This document shows positions 34,641 through 43,290 of a stretch of DNA of 64,000 bases, in pieces. The notes below the pieces were generated by a model. It ran no database searches and was not told where the DNA came from. It saw only the letters and a program-made list of their open reading frames with translations. Both the position numbers and the translations under genes were made by a program. Where the stretch lies: positions 1 through 64,000 of the forward strand of contig CAJMPQ010000004.1 of NCBI GenBank assembly GCA_905215335.1, read 5' to 3'. The DNA comes from an uncultured bacterium. GTDB taxonomy: Bacteria; Cyanobacteriota; Vampirovibrionia; Gastranaerophilales; Gastranaerophilaceae. Each line of letters starts with the position of its first letter. The first letter of the stretch is position 1.

Positions 34641-35639
34641 ATGAAACAAACTATTGTATCAGGTATGAGACCTACAGGGAAATTACATTTAGGACATTAT
34701 CTTGGCGTTATTCAAAACTGGGTTGAATTACAAGATAAATATGATTGTTATTTCTTTGCTGCAGATTGGCATGCTTTGACTACAAAGTATGATAAAACAG
34801 ATGAATTACGTCAAAATACTCTTGATGTTGTTATGGATTGGTTGGCATGCGGAATTGATCCTAAAAAATCTACAATCTATGTACAATCACTTGTTCCTGA
34901 AATTGCAGAATTAAATATATATTTGGGAATGATAACTCCTCAAAATTGGGTTGAAAGAGATCCAACCTTAAAAGATATGGCAAAAATCTTAAAAACAAAA
35001 GAAGGTCAAAATTCTCAAGTAAACTTTGGACTAATGGGTTATCCTGTACTAATGAGTTCAGATATAATGATGTTCAATGCAGATTGCGTACCTGTTGGTA
35101 TTGACCAAGTTGCTCACATTGAAATAACTAGAGATATAGCAAGAAGATTTAACAATCTATATGGAGAATTTTTCCACGAAGCAAAACCATTATTAAATCA
35201 TTGTTCTTTAATCTGCGGTTTAGATGGAAATAAAATGGGTAAATCATTCAATAATGATATAAAAATTTCTGATGATGCAGCTACAACTTCTAAAAAAGTT
35301 ATGACAGCAATCACTGACCGTTCAAGACTTAGAAAAGATGATTTGGGTCACCCTGATGAATGTGAAGTTGCATTTAAATACTGGTCAATTTTTGGTAATG
35401 AAGAAGAAATTGCAACTGTAAGATGCGAATGCGAAAAAGGTTTACGAGGTTGTGCTCAATGTAAACGCCAACTTGGTGATAAAATCAATTCTAAGCTTGA
35501 ACAAATTAGAGATCGTAGAAAATATTATGAAGAACACCAAGATGAAGTTGTTAAAATAATAGAAGAAGGTTCTGCTAAAGCTAGAGTTAAAGCTCAAGAA
35601 ATATTGAAACAAGTTAGAGAACTTGTAAAAATGTACTAA
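34641..35639 (+). CDS. trpS: Tryptophanyl-tRNA synthetase
   Basis: Encodes 332 residues from ATG 34641, which has AAAGGA at good spacing; an ATG at 34602 would add a basic stretch unlike the family. Class I synthetase motifs H-L-G-H-Y (HIGH) near the N-terminus and K-M-G-K-S (KMSKS) near residue 195 are present. It charges tRNA-Trp. There is no T-box in the leader. The short C-terminal cysteine pair (C-E-C-E-K-G and C-A-Q-C-K) is seen in many bacterial TrpS proteins. Confidence 0.95.
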   Translation: MKQTIVSGMRPTGKLHLGHYLGVIQNWVELQDKYDCYFFAADWHALTTKYDKTDELRQNTLDVVMDWLACGIDPKKSTIYVQSLVPEIAELNIYLGMITPQNWVERDPTLKDMAKILKTKEGQNSQVNFGLMGYPVLMSSDIMMFNADCVPVGIDQVAHIEITRDIARRFNNLYGEFFHEAKPLLNHCSLICGLDGNKMGKSFNNDIKISDDAATTSKKVMTAITDRSRLRKDDLGHPDECEVAFKYWSIFGNEEEIATVRCECEKGLRGCAQCKRQLGDKINSKLEQIRDRRKYYEEHQDEVVKIIEEGSAKARVKAQEILKQVRELVKMY

Positions 35640-35640
35640 T

Positions 35641-35669
35641 TTGTACATGACTAAAATATATTGTATAAT
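35641..35669 (+). promoter_or_regulatory. Promoter of the ssb operon
   Basis: TTGTAC (35641-35646), a 17-base spacer and TATAAT (35664-35669), 27 bases before the ssb ATG. Confidence 0.85.
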
Positions 35670-35695
35670 ACTAAAATTGAAAGAGGTAATTATAA

Positions 35696-36046
35696 ATGAA
35701 TACAGTTACAATAGTAGGTAGAGTTGGAAGAGATGCTTCTGAAAACTTTAACTCATACGATTCAGGTAAAACAAAAGCTACATTTTCAGTTGCAGTTAAT
35801 AGATGGGATACAAAAACAAAATCTGAAGTGACTGACTGGTTCAATATAGAAGTTTGGGGCAACCAAGCTGAATTTGCAGCAGAATATGTAAAAAAAGGTA
35901 GATTAGTAGCTGTTGATGGAAGAATTGCAAACCGCCGCTGGGTTGATAAAATGACAAATAATGAAAGAGAATCTTTCTATGTTGTTGCAAATACTATAAG
36001 ATTATTAGGTTCTAAGAAAGACGCAGAAACAGAAGCAGTATTATGA
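35696..36046 (+). CDS. ssb: Single-stranded DNA-binding protein, short form
   Basis: Encodes 116 residues, one OB-fold with N-T-V-T-I-V-G-R-V-G-R-D, F-S-V-A-V-N-R-W and D-W-F-N-I-E-V-W-G. It ends with E-A-V-L and lacks the disordered tail and acidic D-D-I-P-F tip by which SSB recruits replication and repair partners. A second, full-length SSB probably exists elsewhere. Its TGA overlaps the ATG of the sugar-acid kinase gene (ATGA), an odd partner for ssb. Confidence 0.9.
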   Translation: MNTVTIVGRVGRDASENFNSYDSGKTKATFSVAVNRWDTKTKSEVTDWFNIEVWGNQAEFAAEYVKKGRLVAVDGRIANRRWVDKMTNNERESFYVVANTIRLLGSKKDAETEAVL

Positions 36047-37359
36047 TAAAAAATTCTAACATTGTAGGCATTATTGCAGATGACCTAACCGGAGCTAATG
36101 ATACAGCATTACAATTCAAACTTAATGGTGCTGATACAAATATTTTATTAAACCAAGATATACAAGAAAAGCCATCGAGTCTTTCTCAAACTTGGGCTAT
36201 TTCAACAGAATCTCGAAATGTTTCACCTCAAGAAGCATTCGAACAAGTGAAACAAGCCACACAATTATTTGTAAATGAAATAAATCCGGATTTTTTCTAT
36301 AAAAAAATAGATTCAACTGTAAGAGGTAATATCGCAGTTGAAACTCTATCAATGTTAGAAGTTTTAGGATGGGATGCTGCCGTTATTATGCCTGCATTTC
36401 CTCAAGAAGGAAGATTAACCGTTGGCGGCTACCATTTGCTTAAAGGCGTTCCTATTGAAAGAACTGAAATGGCAAGAGATCCACATTCTCCTATTACCGA
36501 ATCTCACCTGCCAACATTACTAAAATCTCAATTAGGCGAAAATCTAGAAAGCCTTGTTGGTAATATTGATTTAAAAACAATTTTAGATGGTGCAGGCCCT
36601 ATTTTAATGGCTTTAAACAAATTAATTGATGATGGTAAAAAATTAATTATCGCAGATTCTACATCTACAACAGATTTAGAACAAATTGTTTTAGCTATGC
36701 AAAAATCAAATTATGAAATATTACCTGTTGGTACTGCTGCTGCCGCTAAAGTTTTAAGTAATGAATGGTTCCCGCCAAATGAGGAAGAAGAAGTTCTTCC
36801 TGTAAAACTTCCATCTTTACCTAAACTAATAGTATCAGGAAGTGCAACACAAATTACAGCAAACCAAATCGATAAACTTGAAAGAAATGAAGACTACGAA
36901 GAAAATTTGCTAGTAATTGAATTAGATTTAAATACAATTCTAAATGGCGTTCAAGAAAGCCTAGTTGATAGGATTGTTTCAAACTTAGGAAATGACAATA
37001 TAGTATTAGTACATACTTCAAATTTATTGATAAATTTTGATGGATTTTCAGATGATACAATGGAAGCTGATTTAACAAAAGCTGGACTTGCAAGTTCTAT
37101 AACTAATTTCCTAGCAGAATTATCTAAAAGAGTCCTAGATAAGAAAAAAGCAATTCTTATCACTTTAGGTGGAGAAACTTCCTACAAATGCTGCAACGCA
37201 GTAGACGCAAATCAATTAAAACTTATAGATGAAGTTTTACCAGCAATTGCATTAAGTAAAAATGTTAACTCTGACCAATGGATTGTAACAAAATCAGGAA
37301 ACTTAGGTGGAGTAAATACTCTAATTGAAATCCTAAAATATTTTGAAAAACATGAATAA
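36043..37359 (+). CDS. Four-carbon acid sugar kinase (DUF1537) family protein
   Basis: Encodes 438 residues of the DUF1537/OtnK-DtnK-LtnK family, which phosphorylates C4 sugar acids such as threonate or erythronate. The N-terminal D-D-L-T-G-A-N-D-T substrate-binding motif, the K-K-I-D-S-T-V-R-G-N motif and the C-terminal G-G-E-T nucleotide site are all visible. It overlaps ssb at the start and the PdxA-family gene at the end, so the pair is translated together. The paired arrangement points to a threonate-type pathway rather than vitamin B6. Confidence 0.9.
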   Translation: MIKNSNIVGIIADDLTGANDTALQFKLNGADTNILLNQDIQEKPSSLSQTWAISTESRNVSPQEAFEQVKQATQLFVNEINPDFFYKKIDSTVRGNIAVETLSMLEVLGWDAAVIMPAFPQEGRLTVGGYHLLKGVPIERTEMARDPHSPITESHLPTLLKSQLGENLESLVGNIDLKTILDGAGPILMALNKLIDDGKKLIIADSTSTTDLEQIVLAMQKSNYEILPVGTAAAAKVLSNEWFPPNEEEEVLPVKLPSLPKLIVSGSATQITANQIDKLERNEDYEENLLVIELDLNTILNGVQESLVDRIVSNLGNDNIVLVHTSNLLINFDGFSDDTMEADLTKAGLASSITNFLAELSKRVLDKKKAILITLGGETSYKCCNAVDANQLKLIDEVLPAIALSKNVNSDQWIVTKSGNLGGVNTLIEILKYFEKHE

Positions 37360-38278
37360 TTATAAAGATAAAATAGCAATTACTACTGGAGATCCAAATG
37401 GTATTGGCGCTGAGATTACAATAAAAGCTCTAAACCAATTAGATTTGCCTGAAGATAAAATCATTCTTATTTCTAACAAAAAAGTTTTAAATTTTTACGG
37501 AAAATTAAATAAAAATTATGAAATAATTGAAATTCCGTATGAAGAAAATATACTTCCGGGAGAAATTACAAAAGAAGCAGGCGAATTTTCTTTTCAATCA
37601 TTAAAAAAAGTCTGTGAAATTAAACCTAAAGCAATAGTAACAGCACCTGTAGCAAAGAATGCTCTGCATTTAGCTGGGCATATTTATAATGGACAAACAG
37701 AAGTTTTACAAAAATATTTAGCACACGATAACCAACTTGCTGAAATGCTATTTGTAGCTAGAAATTTCAGAGTTTTATTATTAACCCGACACTGTGCTTT
37801 AAAAGAAATCAAGTTGACTAAAGACATAGTAATAACAAAAATAAAAAATTTAGTTAAAACATTTGAAAAACACTTTGAAATTAAAAATCCAAAATTCGCC
37901 CTATGCGGATTTAATCCACATGCCGGTGAAGACGGAATTTTAGGCCGAGAAGAATTAGACATATTAATTCCTGCTGTAGAAGAACTTCAAAAACAAGGAA
38001 TTAATATAACAAAACCATTACCAGCAGATACTTTATTTGTAAAAGCTGCTAAGTATTATTTTAATAATCAAAAAGATGAATACGATTGTTATATCGCAAA
38101 CTATCACGATCAAGGTTTAATTCCAATAAAAACTGTTGCTGGCGAAAAAACAGTTAACACCACTATTGGGCTTGATATAATACGGACTTCACCTGGACAC
38201 GGCACTGCATTTGATATTGCGGGAAAAAATATAGCTTCTCCGGATAGCATGATCGAAGCAATCAAAGAAGTTTTATAG
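37352..38278 (+). CDS. PdxA family dehydrogenase (4-phospho-threonate type)
   Basis: Encodes 308 residues from ATG 37352; a TTG at 37343 is also possible. Motifs: T-T-G-D-P-N-G-I-G-A-E, metal site H-C-A-L-K, N-P-H-A-G-E-D-G and N-Y-H-D-Q-G-L-I-P-I-K. PdxA makes a pyridoxine precursor, but its paralogue PdxA2 oxidises 4-phospho-threonate and occurs next to DUF1537 kinases, as here. So I favour threonate catabolism to dihydroxyacetone phosphate; B6 synthesis remains possible if this is the only PdxA in the genome. Confidence 0.88.
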   Translation: MNNYKDKIAITTGDPNGIGAEITIKALNQLDLPEDKIILISNKKVLNFYGKLNKNYEIIEIPYEENILPGEITKEAGEFSFQSLKKVCEIKPKAIVTAPVAKNALHLAGHIYNGQTEVLQKYLAHDNQLAEMLFVARNFRVLLLTRHCALKEIKLTKDIVITKIKNLVKTFEKHFEIKNPKFALCGFNPHAGEDGILGREELDILIPAVEELQKQGINITKPLPADTLFVKAAKYYFNNQKDEYDCYIANYHDQGLIPIKTVAGEKTVNTTIGLDIIRTSPGHGTAFDIAGKNIASPDSMIEAIKEVL

Positions 38279-38280
38279 TT

Positions 38281-38919
38281 CTACTCAAAATTACAGATTT
38301 TAGAAAACTCACAGAACTTACATTTTTCCGAATTTTCAATATACAAAGTATCCGAAGTAATTTGTTCACAAATCGTTATTAGTTTTTGTTCGTATTTTGT
38401 CTTTAATTCTTGATTAAAATCTATAATACAATCTTTATTTGTTTTTAAATCTATATAAACAAAAGACAAAGATTCATATTTTTTTAAGTATTTATCCATA
38501 CATAACAGATATACCATTGTTTGATAATCAAATTCAGGATTTTTAGGAATAGAACCAGTCTTATAATCTAAAATATAATATTTATCATAATCATGCACTA
38601 CAGCATCAATTCTTCCGCCAATCCAATAATCCCCAAGTTTTGAAATGATTGGAAACTCAGATTTCAAACAATCCTTACGGTAATATGTATTATTTAATAA
38701 AATATTCCAAATACGTTTTTCTTCTTGTGATAATGCCGTTTCAATTCGAGAAATATTCACACCTTGTAAATAGTAATTAGCAAGTGCGTGAATTTTTTTC
38801 CCTTTTTCGAATGGTAAAGCTGACTTTGGAATATTTAATTTTTCAATATACTGATAATAAAACTTTTTAGGACACTGTTCATAAGTTTTTAACATATTTG
38901 GAGAAAAGTTATTCAACAT
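38281..38919 (-). CDS. PD-(D/E)XK nuclease with iron-sulfur cluster motif
   Basis: Encodes 212 residues from ATG 38919, where GGAGG lies 6 bases ahead (a longer start at 38979 is unsupported). N-terminal T-Y-E-Q-C-P-K-K-F-Y-Y; core R-I-D-A-V-V and D-Y-K-T-G; C-terminal C-x2-C-x5-C (C-K-F-C-E-F-S-K-I-C). The Cys of the N-terminal motif plus these three match the 4Fe-4S cluster of AddB/Cas4-type nucleases. It overlaps the end of the double-helicase gene by 11 bases. It probably supplies the nuclease of a repair complex. Confidence 0.85.
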   Translation of the reverse strand: MLNNFSPNMLKTYEQCPKKFYYQYIEKLNIPKSALPFEKGKKIHALANYYLQGVNISRIETALSQEEKRIWNILLNNTYYRKDCLKSEFPIISKLGDYWIGGRIDAVVHDYDKYYILDYKTGSIPKNPEFDYQTMVYLLCMDKYLKKYESLSFVYIDLKTNKDCIIDFNQELKTKYEQKLITICEQITSDTLYIENSEKCKFCEFSKICNFE

Positions 38920-41900
38920 ATTCTGCCTCCAACAAATCTTTAAATACAATACTTTCCTGATTTTGTTGAATTTTACCATAACGAGTTTTAATATTTTTAC
39001 TTGTAGAAAATATTAATTTATTTTTTGCTCGCGTAATTGCGACATACAATAGACGTAAATTTTCGGACAAAATTTCTTGTTTTAATTCATATTCAGATCT
39101 TTTTTTGTAGTTAGGATTTAAAGATTTAACCATTTCAATAAAGTCTGCTGATTTTAAATTTATTGAACCCATAGTCAATGGAAAAGATTTCTCAGACATT
39201 TCAGGGATAAATACCAAATTAAATTCATCTCCTTTTGATTTATGCATTGTCATAATTTGTACTTTTCCTTGAAGCGAAGTTTTATCATCCTCATCTTCTT
39301 CCGAGAAAAATTTGAACCCACTCAAATTAGGTTTTTTAGCCAATTCAGACAATCGAGATACTGCATATTCTAAAGAATTATTTTTGATACAAATTCTTTT
39401 TATTAGGGTCGAAATTAAGTAAATATTTGATTTTTCTATTTCACTATTAAACAAATTCAAATCCATTGCAACTTTAATTGCTAATTCATTTGGAGGTAAA
39501 TAACTTAAAGACACCCAATAATTAATAGCCCAATAAAATTTTTCCAAATCATAATTATTGATATTATCAGCATTTAATCTTATAAAAGGATTTTCATATT
39601 TCTTTATTTCAGACCCTAATCCTCGTTTATAAGCCCCTAATTCTGCTAACACATCATAATTTTCACCTAAGACATCATTGTCAAAAGGATTTAACACTAT
39701 TTTCATAACTGCAAAAATAGCTTTAAAAATACTTTTTTGTTCTAAACATTGATTTCTTGTAATAGCTTTTAATCCACTATTTTCAATTAAATCTTGCCAA
39801 GCGGCAACTTGGTAATTATACCTTAATAGAATTCCAACAGTATAATCTGGATGTTTTGATAAAGTATTTTTGATAAGCTTTAATATATAATTCTTTTCAT
39901 CAACCGGACTATCAAAAACAATAGCTTCAACTGCATTTAATTCTTTAGGATTTTTTCCTTCAACAGGAGCCATAAACATCTTGAAAAATGAATTTTCACT
40001 ATCTTTATTATTTAAAGAAATAGAAACTAATTTATTTGCACATTCCCAAACATCCTTTGTACAACGTTGAGAACAATTCATACTAACATTATTATTTTGA
40101 GTAATAAATTTTCTAAAGCCTTCAACATCTGCATTAGAAAATGTACCTGTAATAGATTGGTTGACATCACCACATCTGATAATATTTTTATGTTTACCCG
40201 AAAGTAATGAAATTAATTCTTGTTGAATAGAAGATGAATCCTGAGCTTCATCCTCGATAATATATTCACAAATATCTTGATAATGTTCCAAAATATCCGC
40301 ATTTTCTTTCAATATCCTTACAGAACCGATAAGCATATCATCATAATCAATCAAATTATATTCTTTAAGATTATCTTGATATGCTAAATAAAAAGCTCTA
40401 AATTTTTTCAACTTATCATCACTAATTTCAACAGGAAAAACTCCGCCCCCCATTTTGAAAACAGAAACTGCTCTATCAAATTCTTCACTTAATTTAGAAT
40501 CATATTTTAATCTGGCAGAAATTTCTCTTAATATACGTCCGCGTTGAGAATCATCGCAAATCTCAAAGTCTCCTGATAACCCTAATTTTTCATAATTACC
40601 GTTTTCTTTTAAAATTCTCAAAGCCAAACCGTGAATTGTACTTATATTAGGTAATCTTGATGAATTCTTTCTTACATTTTTAATTCTTTCTCTAAAATTA
40701 CGAGCGGCAGAATCCATATAAGTTAAAACAAAAATATGTTCCGGATTTATTCCTCTATCTAGCAATTTTATAATCAAAGCTAGTAGAATTGTTGTTTTAC
40801 CAGCACCGGGAACTGCAGAAATTCCCATATATCCATTCTGATAATCTAAAACAGGTTTTTGATCAGGTCTCGGAACTATTTTAAACCCTTGTTGAGAATT
40901 ATCTTGAACAACTTCTTCTTCTCGAACATTGATATAATCTTCAATTGCTCCATAGTTTTCTACACCATTTGAGTCAAACAAACTTGAATAACAATAGATA
41001 AAATTTTGAGCGCATAACGTTAATTTTCTGAGAACTCTTGCATTTTTATCCCGTGAAAGATTTATATTGTCATCAATTGTATAATTTGGTTTATCCCAAT
41101 CTTTTTGAAAAACCCAAGCATTATATAATGGCCCGGTATCAGATTTTATCCACTCGGAACTTGATATATCTAACCAAATTTGATATTTTGTCTTTATTTG
41201 ATTATCAATAATTTTTTGTGGCGTAGATATAATTAAATCATTTCTTCCTATTTCCAAAACCGAATAAGGATTTTCCGATATTATTGAGTTTTCTATTTGC
41301 AAAATAATATCAGTTTTGCGTCTGTTAAAATCCCTACCGAACACATTTTCAAAATCTATAATTTGCTTCAAAAAGAAATTAAACTTATTTATTTCTAATT
41401 TATCATAGACTGGAAACGAAAAAAGATTATTATAAATTTCAACAATTTGTTCTGAAATTTTCTTATCTGAATTTGATAAATATTCTAACAACGCTAAAAA
41501 CTTTGAATATTTTTGATTATATTCCTCATCAACAAAATCAAAAGGTACCAATATTTTCTTTTTGGTAAATGTTGATAAAATTTCAGAACAATACTTTAAA
41601 GGAATATGTAGAAATTCAGATAAGATAACCCTAATATCAAACTCTGAAAGAGAATTTTTTAATTCTGTATTCAATTTTAATACTGTAATTGTTGCTAAGA
41701 CTAATCTGTTTTGTATTAACTTTTCACTCCCAGAAAGATACATCAAATTAACACTTTTAGATACACTTTCCTTTAGTGTAAATTTCAACATATCATCTAT
41801 AACCGGTGATATTATAGCAATTTCAGACGGCAAAACCTTTCTATTGAGTAACTCTTTTACTGTTTGCAGAGCTTTTTCTATCATTGATGAACGCTTTGCA

Positions 41901-42796
41901 AATGATTCAAAACTAAAATTATTTAAAACATTAATTTCTGAATTATTAATATTTTTATACAAAGAATTTGCGTCTTGCAATAAATTTGAATGCTCATCCA
42001 ATTTTAAAACATTATTTCCAAATATCTTAATTAATTTTGCATAATTATTCTTATCTGCTCCCAAATATCCGCAACGAGACGAACCTAAAGCATCAATAGT
42101 AATATAATAATCTGTCAATTGTTTGGATAAAAATTCAATAAAATCTATACAAATAGGAGTACATTCATCAGCATCATCCACAAAAAGATATTTAATATCT
42201 TTGAAATATTCAGTATTCTTATAAATAAAATTAAACATCAAACACTGACGCAAATAATCAAAATCTCTTAGCTCTAAAGTCTTTTTTAATAATCTTTTAA
42301 TAGCTAATGAAGCCTCATCTGAAAAACCTTCTTTTAATATCTCAGCCCTTTCATCAACTTCTTTTTGCGACAAATTATTTTGGACAATTAACGAATAACG
42401 TCTAAATATTTGATGCAACAAAGACATTCTTGAGTTGTACCCTCTGAATTGCACATCTCTTAGAATATCTTTCAGAATGAATTGAGAAACCTCTAACCCT
42501 GCTAAATTAGGTAAAATAACAGGATTATCAAAAATATTTCTATCTTCCAAAAATGCCCAATTATCAGAAACCGTATTATAAACTAATGAAAAAAATGAAT
42601 GTATTTGAAGCTTTTCAACGCAATCAACACTAATATTAGCAAAAACTTTTTCTTGAAATTGATTTTTTAACGTAGAATTTTGTACAATGACCAAAATTTG
42701 AGAAGCAGAAACACCTTGATTAATAAGTTCAGAATACTTATCAATCAAAAAATCTGTTTTTTTTGATGCTATGCTACCCTCAATAAGCAAAATCAA
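38909..42796 (-). CDS. UvrD/AddA-like helicase with a degenerate N-terminal helicase half
   Basis: Encodes 1295 residues. The C-terminal half is an active SF1A helicase: G-A-G-K-T-T (near 660), E-D-E-A-Q-D, G-D-x-N-Q-S-I, and T-M-H-K-S-K-G-D-E-F. The N-terminal half (about 1-600) looks like a second, inactive helicase: the start E-G-S-I-A-S-K-K-T replaces the Walker A and V-D-D-A-D-E-C replaces Walker B. This recalls AddB/RecC, whose helicase domains are dead. With the overlapping nuclease gene it resembles AddAB rebuilt as one double-helicase chain plus a separate nuclease. A role in double-strand-break resection is inferred. Confidence 0.85.
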   Translation of the reverse strand: MILLIEGSIASKKTDFLIDKYSELINQGVSASQILVIVQNSTLKNQFQEKVFANISVDCVEKLQIHSFFSLVYNTVSDNWAFLEDRNIFDNPVILPNLAGLEVSQFILKDILRDVQFRGYNSRMSLLHQIFRRYSLIVQNNLSQKEVDERAEILKEGFSDEASLAIKRLLKKTLELRDFDYLRQCLMFNFIYKNTEYFKDIKYLFVDDADECTPICIDFIEFLSKQLTDYYITIDALGSSRCGYLGADKNNYAKLIKIFGNNVLKLDEHSNLLQDANSLYKNINNSEINVLNNFSFESFAKRSSMIEKALQTVKELLNRKVLPSEIAIISPVIDDMLKFTLKESVSKSVNLMYLSGSEKLIQNRLVLATITVLKLNTELKNSLSEFDIRVILSEFLHIPLKYCSEILSTFTKKKILVPFDFVDEEYNQKYSKFLALLEYLSNSDKKISEQIVEIYNNLFSFPVYDKLEINKFNFFLKQIIDFENVFGRDFNRRKTDIILQIENSIISENPYSVLEIGRNDLIISTPQKIIDNQIKTKYQIWLDISSSEWIKSDTGPLYNAWVFQKDWDKPNYTIDDNINLSRDKNARVLRKLTLCAQNFIYCYSSLFDSNGVENYGAIEDYINVREEEVVQDNSQQGFKIVPRPDQKPVLDYQNGYMGISAVPGAGKTTILLALIIKLLDRGINPEHIFVLTYMDSAARNFRERIKNVRKNSSRLPNISTIHGLALRILKENGNYEKLGLSGDFEICDDSQRGRILREISARLKYDSKLSEEFDRAVSVFKMGGGVFPVEISDDKLKKFRAFYLAYQDNLKEYNLIDYDDMLIGSVRILKENADILEHYQDICEYIIEDEAQDSSSIQQELISLLSGKHKNIIRCGDVNQSITGTFSNADVEGFRKFITQNNNVSMNCSQRCTKDVWECANKLVSISLNNKDSENSFFKMFMAPVEGKNPKELNAVEAIVFDSPVDEKNYILKLIKNTLSKHPDYTVGILLRYNYQVAAWQDLIENSGLKAITRNQCLEQKSIFKAIFAVMKIVLNPFDNDVLGENYDVLAELGAYKRGLGSEIKKYENPFIRLNADNINNYDLEKFYWAINYWVSLSYLPPNELAIKVAMDLNLFNSEIEKSNIYLISTLIKRICIKNNSLEYAVSRLSELAKKPNLSGFKFFSEEDEDDKTSLQGKVQIMTMHKSKGDEFNLVFIPEMSEKSFPLTMGSINLKSADFIEMVKSLNPNYKKRSEYELKQEILSENLRLLYVAITRAKNKLIFSTSKNIKTRYGKIQQNQESIVFKDLLEAEYVE

Positions 42797-42855
42797 TACT
42801 CCTTCTAACGTATTTTATCATAAAATCGGCTTAAAATTACATTATTAAAATGATG

Positions 42856-42869
42856 TTTCAAATTTGAAA
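42856..42869. promoter_or_regulatory. Palindrome between the helicase and a winged-helix gene
   Basis: Perfect 14-base palindrome TTTCAAATTTGAAA in the 140-base divergent gap. It could be an operator; the AT-rich context makes chance possible. Confidence 0.35.
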
Positions 42870-42936
42870 ATAAACTATGATTTGAATATCGAAAAAGTGT
42901 TGTACGAACAATAATTACATTATGGAGGAAAAAATC

Positions 42937-43158
42937 ATGGCAAAAAAAGTTAGCTTAACATTAGAAGAACAAATCGGTTTCTCTGCAGGTGAAATCTACA
43001 ATTACTTAAACCAAAATGGTACAACTTCATTTGCTAAAATGAAAAAAGAATTAGATTTAAAAGGAAACTTTGCAGACTTAGGTCTTGGTTGGTTAGCTAG
43101 AGAAAACAAAGTTGAAATTTCACAAAAAGGACCTGCTGTAAAAGTTAGCTTAAGATAG
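42937..43158 (+). CDS. Small winged-helix domain protein (DUF2582-like)
   Basis: Encodes 73 residues from ATG 42937, preceded at 8 bases by GGAGG; an ATG at 42922 lies inside that ribosome site. A single winged helix-turn-helix domain (E-Q-I-G-F-S-A-G-E-I-Y-N-Y-L-N to the L-G-W-L-A-R-E-N-K wing) resembles DUF2582 proteins. These small proteins are predicted DNA-binding or protein-interaction modules. It has a terminator of its own. Confidence 0.8.
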   Translation: MAKKVSLTLEEQIGFSAGEIYNYLNQNGTTSFAKMKKELDLKGNFADLGLGWLARENKVEISQKGPAVKVSLR

Positions 43159-43186
43159 TAACAGATTTACATATTATTATATATAT

Positions 43187-43220
43187 AAAAAAGATATTAC
43201 ATTTTTGTAATATCTTTTTT
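43187..43220 (+). terminator. Terminator after the winged-helix gene
   Basis: Perfect 14-bp inverted repeat AAAAAAGATATTAC / GTAATATCTTTTTT with a 6-base loop. Confidence 0.9.
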
Positions 43221-43290
43221 ACTATTTAGCAATCCAATCATCAAAAAATACTTAATATAAACATAGGGGATATTTATATAGGGATAAATT

